NCBI RefSeq assembly: GCF_020497125.1
Contig: NC_059077.1
Span: forward strand, 27,169,340 to 27,233,339
DNA from: Mauremys mutica
Taxonomy: Eukaryota; Chordata; Testudines; Geoemydidae
Direction of reading: 5' to 3'
Length of the DNA stretch: 64,000 nt
Shown one piece after another: positions 46,800 through 57,785 of this stretch. Every line of letters begins with the position of its first letter. Position 1 is the first letter of the stretch. A program made the position numbers and the translations under genes. Under the pieces are notes generated by a model, which saw only the letters and a program-made list of their open reading frames with translations, made no database searches and was not told the DNA's origin.

Positions 46800-47235
46800 C
46801 CTCATCACCAAAGTATTGGAGCATCTTACAAATATTAATGAATTTACTCTCAAAACACCCCACAATATAGGGAACTATTACCTCCATTTTACAGATGGGA
46901 GAACTGAGGCACCGAGAGATTAAGAGGTAGGTTTTCAAGTGCTCAGGCCTGATATCTGGAGCCAGATTTTTTACAAGTGCTCTGAACTCAACAGCTTCCA
47001 TTTATGTCTAGAGTTTCAAAACAGCTCAGCACTCAACATGCTGGGCTCATTTGGAAAAAATTACTACTTATTTTGATGCCTAAAAGATGAGCTCTCTTGA
47101 AAATCTGACCCTGATTGTGGGTGCAGGGCACTTCTGAAAATCTCAGTGACTTGTCACAGGTTCCAGAGTAAGCCCTTGGCAGAGCTGAGAACTAGAACCA
47201 GATCTCCTGAATCTCAGTCCAATTCCTTAATTTCA
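46800..47235 (+). repeat. MIR-type SINE interrupted by a hAT-like MITE
   Basis: The 5' half 'tccattttacagatgggaga' then 'actgaggcaccgagagatta' is MIR. The matching 3' half resumes at about 47144 with 'gtgacttgtcacaggttcca' and 'agaactagaaccagatctcc'. Between them 46929-47140 carries a folded-back insertion ('ggttttcaagtgctcagg' ... 'cttgaaaatctgaccct'). Confidence 0.65.
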
Positions 47236-47745
47236 AAACCCATCCTTTTTCTCTGTCCCTTGATTTGGGATTAAATAGTAGCTAATCTCTTTTAGAAAAA
47301 AAAATGCAATCTGCATCAGATCACTCAACATATATTTCCTTTTAAAATTCTTTCCAGTCTAAGAAGCCTACTGAAATTTGGGCTATCCATTTTATTTTTT
47401 CTACTGCAACTAGAGAGACACTCAATGTATAATCACTACACTGCATTTAATCATACTCTATTTTTTTAAAAGATCATATTAAAAAGTAAATCAAATTATC
47501 TTTCTTTAATTTCAAATATAATAGAATATTCCGTGCAAACCGGAGCACAGACTATGATCTTAAAATTTAAAGATTCAGTCATCAACGTGACCGGGAAAAT
47601 ATTTGACTGCTAGCCATTAAGTTGTCCTCCAATAGGGAACATGGAAAGAAGCAGACTGAAAATGAAAAAGGCTAAGGCTTTATTTTTATTACACAAGTAC
47701 AACTTAAGCTTAATTGATATATTTAAGATTTTAAACTGATTTAAG
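47236..47745. other. TTC33 upstream intron, no features recognised
   Basis: AT-rich, nothing recognised. Confidence 0.3.
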
Positions 47746-47842
47746 TGTGTTTACATTAGGGGTTTCCACCAGTGTAATGAGAGAGAATTTAAATTAATTT
47801 CATTACACCAGCGCAATTTTTCTAATTTAGACAAGGCCTGAG
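47746..47842. mobile_element. Short Harbinger-like MITE
   Basis: Left 'gtgtttacattaggggtttc' and right 'ctaatttagacaaggcctga' are inverted-like, and internally 'ccaccagtgtaatga' pairs with 'tcattacaccagcg'. Confidence 0.45.
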
Positions 47843-47879
47843 ATAAATACTAGGAATGCTGTTGGAGAGGGCTCCACAT

Positions 47880-48095
47880 ATTCTCTGCAAAATCTACCCC
47901 CTCCCACATCCTGAACTCCTCATTCCTGGCCCCACCACACAGCCCTCACCCTGCACCCCAACCCTCTGACCCAACCCTGAGCCCTTCCCACATCCCGAGC
48001 CCCTCATCCCCAGCTCTGTTGGGTCGCGGGCATCAACAATTTTCTCCAACTGGGTCCTCAAAAAAAAAGTTTTAAAACTATTGGTATAGACAACT
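47880..48095 (-). repeat. C-rich MITE fragment
   Basis: Reversed, 'aatagttttaaaactttttt' leads into a G-rich stretch, like the single end of a hAT element. The other end is missing. Confidence 0.35.
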
Positions 48096-48389
48096 GGTTC
48101 ATACATGTCCTGATCCACTGCCCACTTAAGTTAATGGGAGTCTTTCCATTGACTTCTATGAGTTTTGATCAGGCCTATACTGTGTAAACTTTAACTGGAT
48201 GTATCTATTTATTTTAAATATACAGCCAAATTAGCCATGTATACATGCATGCACAGTGCAGCCTACCTTTCTCATGGATCAGTGTTAAAAATATCACATT
48301 TTTACACCAATAAACTATTGTGCCTGTTAAATGTAATTTTGAAATGCACATAAAGTGATCAAATCATAATTATTTTTTCCACTGTATTC

Positions 48390-48770
48390 AAAGGCACTTG
48401 TCCTCAAGGAGGGCTTTCTCTCTGAAAAATTTCAGCTTTTAACTCAACTGCTTAGGTGCTAGAGTTATTAAAATTAGTCACAAGATATATTTACTGCAAC
48501 TTTTTATATAATATGTATAAAACTGGAAAAATTTTACACACACACACACACATTCTTTTCATACTCAAAACAGCTTTCAGGTTTTTTTATCCTATCTTTC
48601 TTTAAAAAACAAAACAAAACAACACACTCTGGCAGGGACCAGGTCTGGAAAATTTCAGCCCAATAGATGAAGATTTCAGAACTTTATGAGTGACTGAAAA
48701 CAGGTTATAATGGAAACCCCCTGGGCAATCTTAAAGTATAATTGTCACTGGTGCTTCAGCTATAATTACC
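48390..48770 (+). repeat. Unclassified interspersed repeat, copy 2
   Basis: Collinear with 15457-15840 over several blocks. Contains an (AC)n tract near 48537-48552. Confidence 0.45.
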
Positions 48771-48989
48771 CTTTTAAAAAAGTTTACAGATAAAAATGGC
48801 TAACAACTATGTTTAGAATTCAAGTTAAATATAAGCCAAAGGGATGTTTCAATGTGTTTTCACATTTTCTCAAAGTTAAACAACCAACTTAGTGTTTATG
48901 ACCTCAGTTCATTCTTAGTAGACAAGTGCCCACATTTCGGAAAATATCACAATTGCTGGCAATCTCAGCCGGGATAGCAAGATGTCTTT

Positions 48990-49060
48990 TAGACTGTCAA
49001 AACTTTGGGGCAGGGACTGTCATTTGCTATATGTTTGTACAATGTCTAGTACAGCAGTAT
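48990..49060 (+). repeat. Old interspersed retroposon tail, third copy
   Basis: 'actttggggcagggactgtc' ... 'tatgtttgtacaatgtctag' matches 14205-14317 and 30255-30362. Confidence 0.5.
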
Positions 49061-49127
49061 CACAATATGAATGTGAAATAGCAATAAGGATTAGATAAGC
49101 ATGGAAACCCTTTGGTTCAATCATGAG

Positions 49128-49843
49128 TAAGGCTGCGGGTTTTTTCACAGAGGTCACAGAACCTCCGTGACTTCTGCAGTGGCCGGAGTGCCTGGCCCAG
49201 GGGCAACTCAGGCAGCCTCTGCACCAGTCGCACCAGCCGCTGCTGGGGCAGTCTTTGGCCACCGCGTGCCTCCCCCCCACACACCTCCCCTAGCAGCAGC
49301 AGCAGAGTTTGGGTGTTGAGGGGGCAGGGGGTTGGGGCACGGGATGGGGTCAGGTGAGCTCTGGGCGGCACTTACCTGGGGGGCTTCCCAGAAGCGGTGA
49401 CGTCCCCCTCACTCAGCTCTTAGGCAGAGGCATGGCCAAGCAGCTCTGCGTGCTGCCTCTGCCTGCAGGCACCGCCCCCACAGCTCCCACTGGCCGCGGC
49501 TCCTGTGAAGCCACCGCTTTGGGCAGAGGCAGCGCACAGAGCTGCCTGGCCATGCCTCCACCTAGGAGCTGAGCGAGGGGAATGTCGCCACTTCCGGGGA
49601 GGGGCAGAGCCAGGTAGGGAGCCTGCTGGTGCAGGCCCCGTCAACTCCCCCCCAGCACCAGCAGGGGTCCCAGGCCATGTGCCACGGCCTGTGGCTCACA
49701 CACTGCCCTCCGCCCCCCGGGCAGCCCCCCCAAGATTTAGTCAGGAGTATATAGTAGAAGTCGTGGACAAGTCGCAGGCCATGAATTTTTGTTTACTGCC
49801 CATGACTTTTACTAAAACTACCTGTAACTAAAATGTAGCCTTA
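49128..49843. mobile_element. hAT-type MITE with perfect 8-bp target duplication
   Basis: Flanked by atcatgag on both sides (49120-49127, 49844-49851). Ends taaggctgcggg and (reversed) taaggctacatt. The 716-bp GC-rich interior has a long imperfect fold: 'gaggcatggccaagcagctc' near 49427 mirrored by 'gagctgcctggccatgcctc' near 49540. Open frames at 49117-49831 on both strands follow from base composition. Confidence 0.88.
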
Positions 49844-49851
49844 ATCATGAG

Positions 49852-50756
49852 ACATGTTGGCAAGGAAGCATAAGGCAAGTGGCATTACTGTCAGTGTAGC
49901 AGTGGCATGTGGAAACGAAAACCATGTTTGGAAGCAAGCTAAGGTCCAACAGAACTCTGTAGGGAACTATGTGACAATTGCAAAAGAAGAAACTAACGTA
50001 ATGACACTGTATTTGACCAGAATGAATGGTAGAAGTGGATAGGCAAAAAGATGAGTGAAGAGACAAATTGAATTTGTTGGCTGTTTTAAATCTTAATTCT
50101 GTGGTTCAGGATTGGTGGTTTGCCCTAAAAAATGTAAATGGTATATTTACCCCCATTAAGTTAATAAGCTGTGATGTGCTTTTCTCTCTTTAAAAGAATC
50201 TTCTTATTTCTCTGAACTGCCCAGAAGAGGGCTAGATGCTGACGAGCACATGGTTTGGGGGAAAATTTGGGACTGGGAGTGTGTTGGGTCAGCTTGCTGG
50301 TTGTAACCAAGGCTGGTGGAAGCCAGCATGGGGCTGTGGGTTGCAGACAGGCTGTTGAGGTCAGAGTTGGTGAACCAGGCCTGGTTGCATAGCACACAGA
50401 CACTCAGGGTGTGACCCGTGTGCTTGTTGCTGACTGTGAGCATCCCAGACTGGGAGCTACAGTGGCAAAGCATTGTGAGGCACCCAGGGTTACAGGGTAA
50501 GAGCTGACAAAACCCCTGACTTGTTTGGATTGTATCCCAAACTCCATAACATCTTCCAAGAACATTTTGGACGGCTTTTTTATTTTCATTCAAATGTTAG
50601 AAATCAAGGAACTGCACTTCTCAAACAAGGCACCTTAAAACTCTGTCCTGAAAATAACAATGAAAATTAGGCTCAGATTATCCAAAGCTATGCTGACTGG
50701 ATAATTTTTATGGGGTAGCAAGAAAGGAATAGACAAAAGAGTTACCTTTCCCATAA
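49852..50756. other. TTC33 upstream intron, no features recognised
   Basis: No repeat identified. The - strand open frame at 50204-50593 lacks a recognisable domain. Confidence 0.3.
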
Positions 50757-51099
50757 CTGGTGTTCTTCGAGATGTGTTACTCATGTCTATTCCACAATAG
50801 CAGTGCGTGCTCACCACGTGCACCGGTGCCAGAAGTTTTTCCCCTAGCAGTACCTGTAGGGGAGCGCCTCTAGCAACCCCTGGAGTGGCGCCTCCATGGC
50901 GCGGTGTATAATGGGTGCTGCACACTCCCCCCACCCTCAGTTCCTTCTTGCCAGACAACTCCAACAGTAGGGAAGGAGAGCGGGTTGTGGAATAGACATC
51001 AGCAACATCTCGAAGAACACCAGTTATGGAACAGGTAACTGTCTTTTCTTCTTCGAGTGATTGCTCATGTGTATTCCACAATAGGTGATTCCAAGCTAT

Positions 51100-51711
51100 A
51101 TCGTTGGAGGTGGGCAGGAGTTCACAAATTCTCAGGATGAAGCACAGCACTGATGAACCCGGTGTCTTCCCTGATCTGGGAGACGATCCCATAATGCGAG
51201 GTGAATATGTGAACTGAAGACCAGTGGCAGCCCTGCAAATGTCCTGAATGGGGACATGGTCTAAAAAGGCAGCCGACGAGGCTTGCGCCCTAGTCGAGTG
51301 TGCCCTCACAATTGATGGCGGAGGGATTCCCTCCAGGTCATAACAGGTACGGATGCATGAGGTGATCCAGTTGGAGAGCCACTGAGTGGAGATTGGCCAA
51401 CCCCTCATGTATTTGGCTGAGGCGATGAACAGCTGCAAGGACTTCCTGAACAGCTTAGTCCACTTCAGGTAAAAAGCCAGAGCCTGTTTCACATCCAGAG
51501 TATGGAGGCAGCGCTCCTCACTAGACACAAGGGGCTTGGGGCAGAGGACCAGCAGGAAAATGTCCTGACCCATGTGGTAGGCGGAGATCACCTTCGAGAG
51601 GAACGAAAGATGTGGGTGGAGCTGGAACACTGTATACAGGGGCTCAGAGGTCAAGGCCCTGAGTTCCGATGTGATCGCTACCAGGAAGGCTACCTTCCAC
51701 GAGAGGTGCAA
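51100..51711 (-). pseudogene. DIRS tyrosine recombinase, near-intact frame
   Basis: Reads LSWKVAFLVAITSELRALTS, then LHTLDVKQALAFYL, SNWITSCIRTCYDLEGIPPP and RAHSTRAQASSAAFLDHVPI, QDICRAAT. The catalytic HxxR box is intact (HSTR). The N-terminal catalytic-Arg motif (ARRVSEL in the relatives) has lost a few residues, giving AITSELRAL, so the first arginine is missing. The C-terminus becomes unlike the family after AATG, consistent with a frameshift before the nucleophilic tyrosine. The frame runs on to 50635 through the terminal repeat. Confidence 0.82.
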
Positions 51712-51734
51712 CCAGAAGCATGTAGCTAGCAGCT

Positions 51735-51945
51735 CAAACGGGGGGGCCCGTCCGAGAGGCGGAAGCGCAGTTGACGGGGAAGTAACAGCAGTCGACTCAC
51801 CACTGTCCTCACGGCCAGGTAAGTCAATCTAAGATACTCCAACTTCAGCTACGCTATTCGTGTAGCTGAAGTTGTGTATCTTAGGTCAACGAACCCACCA
51901 CCACCACCACCACCACTCCCCAGTGTAGACCAGGGCTAAGAGTCC
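51735..51945. mobile_element. Harbinger MITE fragment inside the DIRS element
   Basis: 'ttcagctacgctattcgtgt' folds on 'gtagctgaagttgtgtatct', and the right end 'agtgtagaccagggctaag' is the Harbinger terminus. A (ccacca)n run lies at 51896-51916. The left terminus is unclear. Confidence 0.65.
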
Positions 51946-51949
51946 TCCT

Positions 51950-52459
51950 GCGGGATGGAGGGAGACGGGCCGTAATTGCCTCATCTGGTACCAGCATGGA
52001 CATGTCCCAGGCCTTTTGTGTGGAGGGCATCCAGACATCCAGGGAAGCCTGCTCCAAACGGGCCGGGCAACTCCAATTGACCTGAGTCGGAGGCCTGGAG
52101 GCCGACGGGGACTGAGGACTGCCCAACATGGGTCTAGCCTCTCCCCCAGTCTTGCTCTGGTGCTGCGGCGGCGAAGGCCTCTTCTTAGCGTTCTTGGCAT
52201 GCCCTATAGACGGGGAGCGGTGCCGACTGGTAGATGGTGCCAGGGGGTCACCACACACAAACACCACAGTACCTGGTGCCGACTTGGAGCTGCATGCTGG
52301 AGTCATGGTCAACGCCAACTCCATCAGGACGGCCCGGAGCCTAATGTCTCTCTCTCTCTCAGTGTGAGGCTTGAATGACTTGCAAATTTTGCAGCAATCA
52401 CTGAGATGGGTTTCACCCAAACAGCATAAACAGTCTGCGTGCAGATCACTCACTGGCAT
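51950..52459 (-). pseudogene. DIRS gag-like protein remnant
   Basis: The - strand frame carries CLCCLGETHLSDCCKICKSF, then KPHTERERDIRLRAVLMELA, followed by a basic Ser/Pro/Arg-rich stretch (APSTSRHRSPSIGHAKNAKK). This Cys/His cluster plus basic low-complexity layout matches the gag ORF of reptile DIRS elements. It ends in Harbinger MITE sequence, so the natural C-terminus is lost. Confidence 0.65.
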
Positions 52460-52838
52460 TGGTCACCTACAAGTGTCACACGACTTAAAACCCAGGGCGC
52501 AGGGCATGCCCTGGCCCGGGCGCACTAACTAAACTAAACTAAAACTAATCAAACTACTAACTATAGGTACCATACACTGAAAGAACAAAAGTTCTGGGGA
52601 CAAGCTGCAGCAAAACTGGAGCAGAGCAGTTTCAAAGCACCTTCACTGGCAGCAAGAAGGAACTGGGGTGCGGGGGAGCACGCAGCGTCCCTTATACCGC
52701 ATTATGGAGGCGCCACTCCAGGGATCACTAGGGGCGCTCCCCTACGGGTAACTGCTAGGGGAAAAGCTTCCAACACCAGTGCACATGGCAAGCACGCACA
52801 CCTATTGTGGAATACACATGAGCAATCGCTCGAAGAAC

Positions 52839-54820
52839 TGTAAATGACAACTGCTGTGTTGCTCTCAACTGTCAGAAACATCCGAACAATAAACATGTAA
52901 ATAAATGTGCTACCCTCCCTTCTCCAAATGAAAAGTAAGTATCTATAAACTATGCTATAGATGTATCCAGAATACCTATTTTTAATGACATGATATGAGG
53001 TGATGGCTATGGCTAACAGCCACCCCAGAATTGTGACATGGTAGGTGAAAATGAAACCTTAGCTTACTTATTTTTTTGCCACATGAATATTATTTTTGAA
53101 AGAACAGGGAGCAGTTTTATCACAGGAAGCAGGAAATCCTTTTTCAGATGTATATGGATGTAAAAGAAATTAAATATCTTATGTAACCTTGGACAAATCA
53201 CATAGGGCAAGTAATAGACACACATTTGAATTATATGGGATACTTAATTAATGTTTATTTCCAGTAAAAACAAAACCCAACTCCACAAATAATTTAAATC
53301 CAAATGTTTAATCTTCATCAGCAGAGAATGTTTTAAAAAAATCTACATAGGTTTTTTTAATATTTCATTCTCACTTGCCAGCAATGGAATAACATGGCAT
53401 ACTTCATTTCAGCTACAAAACATAGGCTTTGTGATTTCATTAAAGATTGAATGACTCTCTCCAGAACAATACAGTTTTCTCTCTTCTTTTTTGAAATGGT
53501 AAAAAAGAAGCAAGTGACTGAAAATGTGATACTTCTGCAATGGTTTCAGAAAGCAAGATTTGAAGCATCTTGGCATTTTTTATTTAATAGAATGTGAAAT
53601 CCCAAAGCTCCTCTAAAGTAGCATAATTGTTTTCTTCAGTTATGCTAACCAACCATCTGGGAGCTATACAGGCTTGGCAGGATTTCAGGTCAGCTTGCTA
53701 AATCTATGAAACACAAACATCACCTGCTTAGCACTTACTATTTCAACAACACTTCTGGGAAACTGAATCCCTGACACTCTTAAACAAGATAATTAAGCAA
53801 AAGTCAGATTTCCATATAAATATGTAATTAAAAACGTCTATGTAAAATACCCACTTTAGGGTACAAATTCTGGTCTTTGATATTCAGCTTGAATCACATA
53901 TATTCAGGGCCACTGCTTTTATAATCCTGCTTGCATATATGAAGTCCAAAGAGGATCTTTAGGTGCTACAGAACACATAAATCATATACTAATAAAGAAA
54001 ATACAGTTTTAATTATTCATTACTTCAGTGTTTTATGCGATAATGTATTGTCTTTAGTTACTCATTATATGAGCGAGACCCTATCCAGCAATCTTTACGC
54101 AAACAAGTCACACATACACAAACAAACCCTTATTAATTTCTGCAATACGAGTTATTGTTTAACAACTATATTAGTGTTATGTGTGTGCCACAAAGCTTAG
54201 GTATACTGTTAAAAATCAGGGCCTTAAAGAAAATAGAAATATGGGGCAAATTTCTCTCTCCAAAGATATCAAATCCCCAAATTTAGTAAGTAGTTCCCTA
54301 TGCAGATGGGACATCAAGCGAATGCCAGGGACTGGTAATGGAATTCAGCGAAGAACAGATACATGGAATAACTCATTCAAAACAAGTAAATGACTTATCA
54401 CACTAACTGGAGAGGCATACAATGTCTGGAATACAATCAGACATGATGTTAGATACAAAATTCCCATCTACAGAAGCCCTGTGCTACTTGAATTGTTTTT
54501 CTGACCTAAGGAGTCACAAATTCAAAAGAACAAATGGCTGAGAACTAGTCTAATGATAGCATAAGAGATCATCCTAAGAGAGTGGAAAGACAAATCACTC
54601 TCAACTGAGGATGAATGGAATACATGGTCATTGATGATAGCTCCAATGTGCAGAAGTGATAGAAAACATCAAAGATCAGTTAATTTCTAAAGTGCTATGC
54701 CACACAACTATCCAATATAAAAAGATTGAACTGTAACTTTATTCCTCAACCCGCTAATACACTCAGCTCATCAGATCATTCTTCTTACCCTTAAATATCT
54801 CTCCTTCCACAACCCACAGG
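52839..54820. other. TTC33 upstream intron, no features recognised
   Basis: About 2 kb of AT-rich DNA; nothing recognised. Confidence 0.35.
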
Positions 54821-54821
54821 T

Positions 54822-54942
54822 CACAACTTTCTGGATAGTGCACAGATAGTGCATTTAAAACTGGGAAATGGTGTGTGGGCACTTCTCTCTGGCTACAAAA
54901 ATGAGCAGAGCTCACTATCTGTGCACTATCCAGAAAGTTGTG
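54822..54942. repeat. Perfect 30-bp inverted repeat with 61-nt loop
   Basis: Left arm 54822-54851 (begins cacaactttctggatagtg) and right arm 54913-54942 are exact reverse complements. The loop is 54852-54912. No terminal-repeat family was recognised. Confidence 0.85.
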
Positions 54943-54986
54943 CAGGATGAGAAATATTCCCTTTAAGTCTTCCTCTTTGTACTCAG

Positions 54987-55149
54987 GTCTACAGTGCAGA
55001 GACCAAAGAGGAAACTGCACAGGTATGCCAGGCATGTGCTGCTGCTGAGACTCAAGAAAGGAAGCAGAGTCAAGCGGCTCAGCTCAAAAGGCTAGCTGAC
55101 AAGCTTGAAAAAGATGCAGCCAAATTAAAGTCCAATCACCTCAAAATGT
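54987..55149 (+). other. Short open frame with coiled-coil-like composition, origin unknown
   Basis: In-frame + strand codons read VYSAETKEETAQVCQACAAA, ETQERKQSQAAQLKRLADKL and EKDAAKLKSNHLKM, then TAA. Composition (Ala, Gln, Lys, Glu, Leu) and spacing suggest a helical C-terminal segment. An acceptor-like pyrimidine tract plus 'cag' precedes it. It could be the last exon of an unknown gene, a retrocopy fragment, or chance. I do not recognise it. Confidence 0.25.
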
Positions 55150-55387
55150 AAACTTCATTTTGTTTTAGTTAAGAGAAGTTTTAGATCCAAAGAACCTAGA
55201 ACTCTGCAGCTGACAAGGATCAAGCCTGCATGTAGCTATGAAGACAGAACAAATTTGGCAGGCTCTTCAGCTGAATGAAGGTATCTGAAGATCCAGTGCA
55301 GAATCAAGGGATTTTACCATGCTAAAGAAACGTATTTTAAAAATTTCTAATTGGACACATACAGAAGACAGCATTCCCCATACTCCA

Positions 55388-55435
55388 CCTTGTCTCTCTA
55401 ATATTCTGGGACCAACACGGCTACAACATTGCATA
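55388..55435 (+). repeat. Detached 3' tail of the inverted-arm retroposon family
   Basis: 'ccttgtctctctaatattct' followed by 'gggaccaacacggctacaac' matches the tail of the element at 63466. Confidence 0.6.
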
Positions 55436-55885
55436 CAGCATTCCCCATGGTTTATTATGAAAAAAAGCCTCTACCTACCTTAGCTGTTTTTTGTTTCTTT
55501 GTTTGTTTATTGTTCTAAATGCATGCAAGATCTGGGTATATAATCACTATCATAATCAAAACGCCACAGTTTATACAAGTATCTACACTTGCATCAACAT
55601 TTATAAGCCTCCTAAACCTAGATCACTTTATGTTTACAAAACTACAAACTTTTAAATCCCTTCTAAAAGGGATGATGATGATGATGATGATGGACGGCAA
55701 TGGTATGGCCATGTGGAAGCACTGCAATGAAATGCCATTTAGAAGCATAATGGCTTTTCTACTTAAAAGATGTCTACAGCTATAATCTGTGACATTCTAA
55801 AATCCCTTTAAGAAGTTATTGATGCCAAACCAACACATCCTACAATTCTGAGCCTCAACTTACAGGTCAGACATCAGGTACGAAA
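55436..55885. repeat. TTC33 upstream intron with a (GATG)n tract
   Basis: A gatgatgatg tract at about 55670-55691. Nothing else recognised. Confidence 0.4.
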
Positions 55886-56172
55886 GAAACTATGATTACG
55901 TCTTCACTGCCAAAATACGTGGTTTTTACATTGGGGTAACTAAATAGCTTAGCTATCTTGCTGTAAAATCCCAGTAGAGATGATGTGCAAGTAGCTTTTA
56001 CTGCAGTTTAGCTAAGTGAGGTCAACACTATACTGCTCATGACTGACCTCATTTAGCCAAACTGTGGTAAAAAAGAACTATAGTGCCTTGTCACCAGTAG
56101 GATTTTACTGTGTGACAGTTATCCTGATGTAAAAATACATTTTTATTTTTGGTAATGAAGACATGGCATAAG
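55886..56172. mobile_element. Old MITE with 'tgtcttcactgcc' type ends
   Basis: 'attacgtcttcactgccaaa' and (reversed) 'ttatgccatgtcttcattac' are inverted ends. Internally 'agtttagctaagtgaggtca' pairs with 'tgacctcatttagccaaact'. Probably Harbinger-like. Confidence 0.55.
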
Positions 56173-57365
56173 ATTAGAAGGTAAATTCACTAAAGAGCAC
56201 GAAGCAATGTCGTATGGTTAGCACAAACAGAAAATTCTAGGGAATAGGTGCACGTTGAAGAATGGGATGTTAAACTAAGCATCACACTTCTATATTTAAC
56301 CTTGGCTGGTAATTTCCACAAGTTTGTTAATTATTATTTATTTATTTTGTTAAATGTGAGTGTAGAAGTACATGTTCTTTTCAGTAGCTCTTAGCAACCT
56401 TAAAGATTTTTGTTTTGAAATGTATAAAGGGCCCCAATTCTGACATCATCACTCAGTCAAAACTCCCCATAAATCAATCTTTAATTTAATAGGCTGATTT
56501 AATGAACGTTTTCCCTGAGTAAAAATCGCAGGACTTGTACCTTAGTTATAGTCATAGGGCAAATTCTTTTACTCAAGAAAAAAATTATTTTGTATTATTC
56601 ATGTATTCCCTGAGAAAAATAATAAACCTTTGTGGGAGAGGGGGCATCTTTATACACAAAATCTTAGTCCAGAGTGAATTTTGGTTCTGGGGCCAAGGAA
56701 ACAAGATGTCATTAAGGGAAAGGAATACAAGAGTAGCTTTATCAAGGAATACAAGAGTAGCAACTGTATCACATTATGTACTATATCACAATATAGCATA
56801 CTTAGAATACTCATAATACACTATATCACACTTGTTTAACTCCACCTTAAGATTTGCATATAACTATTAGTCTGAATTTCTATTTTAGTAACTATTAAGC
56901 TGTTCAGTCCCAATTTTGTTATTGATTCCTAGATACTGGTGATGGACATGTTGAAAATGACTGTACTGAAATTACAGTAAAATCATTTTTACATAGCAAG
57001 TTTCAAATTTATTTAGTTTCATAACAGAACGATCAGTTTAAAAATAAATCAGTCCAATGCATTAGAGAGAACAGTGTGGTTATATGAATGGACAGTGTGA
57101 AGATCATTAATTCACTTTTTTTTACATTAAAGGAACACATGAAAAATAACATTTCATTGTGCAACAGAAGCAATTACCACCTTCACCATCATGCTGTACT
57201 AGAAAATTAGATTTTTAAGAAGAGTAATAATTTCAATTTCCAGATTTTTAATTCATATACATGTGCAAATATGGTCCCCTTGGTCATTTCAACTATTATG
57301 CAAATATAATTTCATTATATACCTTGTCAGAAAAAAAATCTATACAAAGAAAATGGGTGTGGGAG
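56173..57365. other. TTC33 upstream intron, no features recognised
   Basis: AT-rich. 'ggccccaattctgac' near 56429 may be an old MITE end. A short duplication 'ggaatacaagagtagc' occurs at about 56722 and 56746. Confidence 0.35.
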
Positions 57366-57575
57366 GGATGGTCTGGTGGCTAAAGCAGAGGCGTGGGAGC
57401 CAAGAGATTAGGGATCTGTTCCTACCTCTGCCATAGATTCCTGTGTGACCTTGGGAAAGACATTAATTTACTTCCTCATCTACAATATGGGGATAATATT
57501 ATTTACCTAAATCATACAGGTGTTGAGAGATTTAATTCATTAAGTTTGTTGAAGTGTTTTGAGACCCTTCAATGG
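57366..57575 (+). repeat. MIR-type SINE
   Basis: 'tggtggctaaagcagaggcg' (tRNA-like head) followed by 'tgtgaccttgggaaagacat', 'cttcctcatctacaatatgg' and 'ggataat' are MIR core features. Confidence 0.75.
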
Positions 57576-57669
57576 AATCCACCATAGAAGGGCATATTTC
57601 TGACACAAATAACAATTTAATGACAAACAATCAACAAGTTAATAGAGTAAACTGGCAATATAGAATATG

Positions 57670-57785
57670 GAAGCAAATGTGATCTAGTGGTCAGAGCACA
57701 TGACTAGCAGCTAGGAGTCTGCTGTCCTACATCTTGCACTGCCATCAACTCGATATGTGACCCTCGGTAGATAACTAGAGTTTCA
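57670..57785 (+). repeat. Second MIR-type SINE, 5' part
   Basis: 'gatctagtggtcagagcaca' and 'ctaggagtctgctgtcctac' then 'tgtgaccctcggtagataac' match the head and core of MIR. The 3' half is lost. Confidence 0.65.

Larger units (their letters stand above)
50757..52838 (-). mobile_element. DIRS1-type retrotransposon, internally deleted
   Basis: Long terminal inverted repeats: 50823-50956 is mirrored at about 52647-52800, and 'gagtgattgctcatgtgtat' (51055 on) is mirrored by 'atacacatgagcaatcgctc' near 52811-52830. On the - strand a gag-like ORF (52459-51950) is followed directly by a tyrosine recombinase (51711-51100). The reverse transcriptase and RNase H normally between them are absent, and a Harbinger MITE fragment occupies the junction. 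Confidence 0.86.

Noticed and set aside
48116..48180. Possible small hairpin RNA ('taatgggagtctttccattg')
   Set aside because: It matches the core of the old hAT-like MITE family also present at 1465 and 29924, so a transposon relic is the simpler reading.
50635..51711. A 358-codon open frame taken as a host gene
   Set aside because: The N-terminal two thirds match DIRS tyrosine recombinases and the rest reads through the element's terminal repeat. It is a transposon relic.
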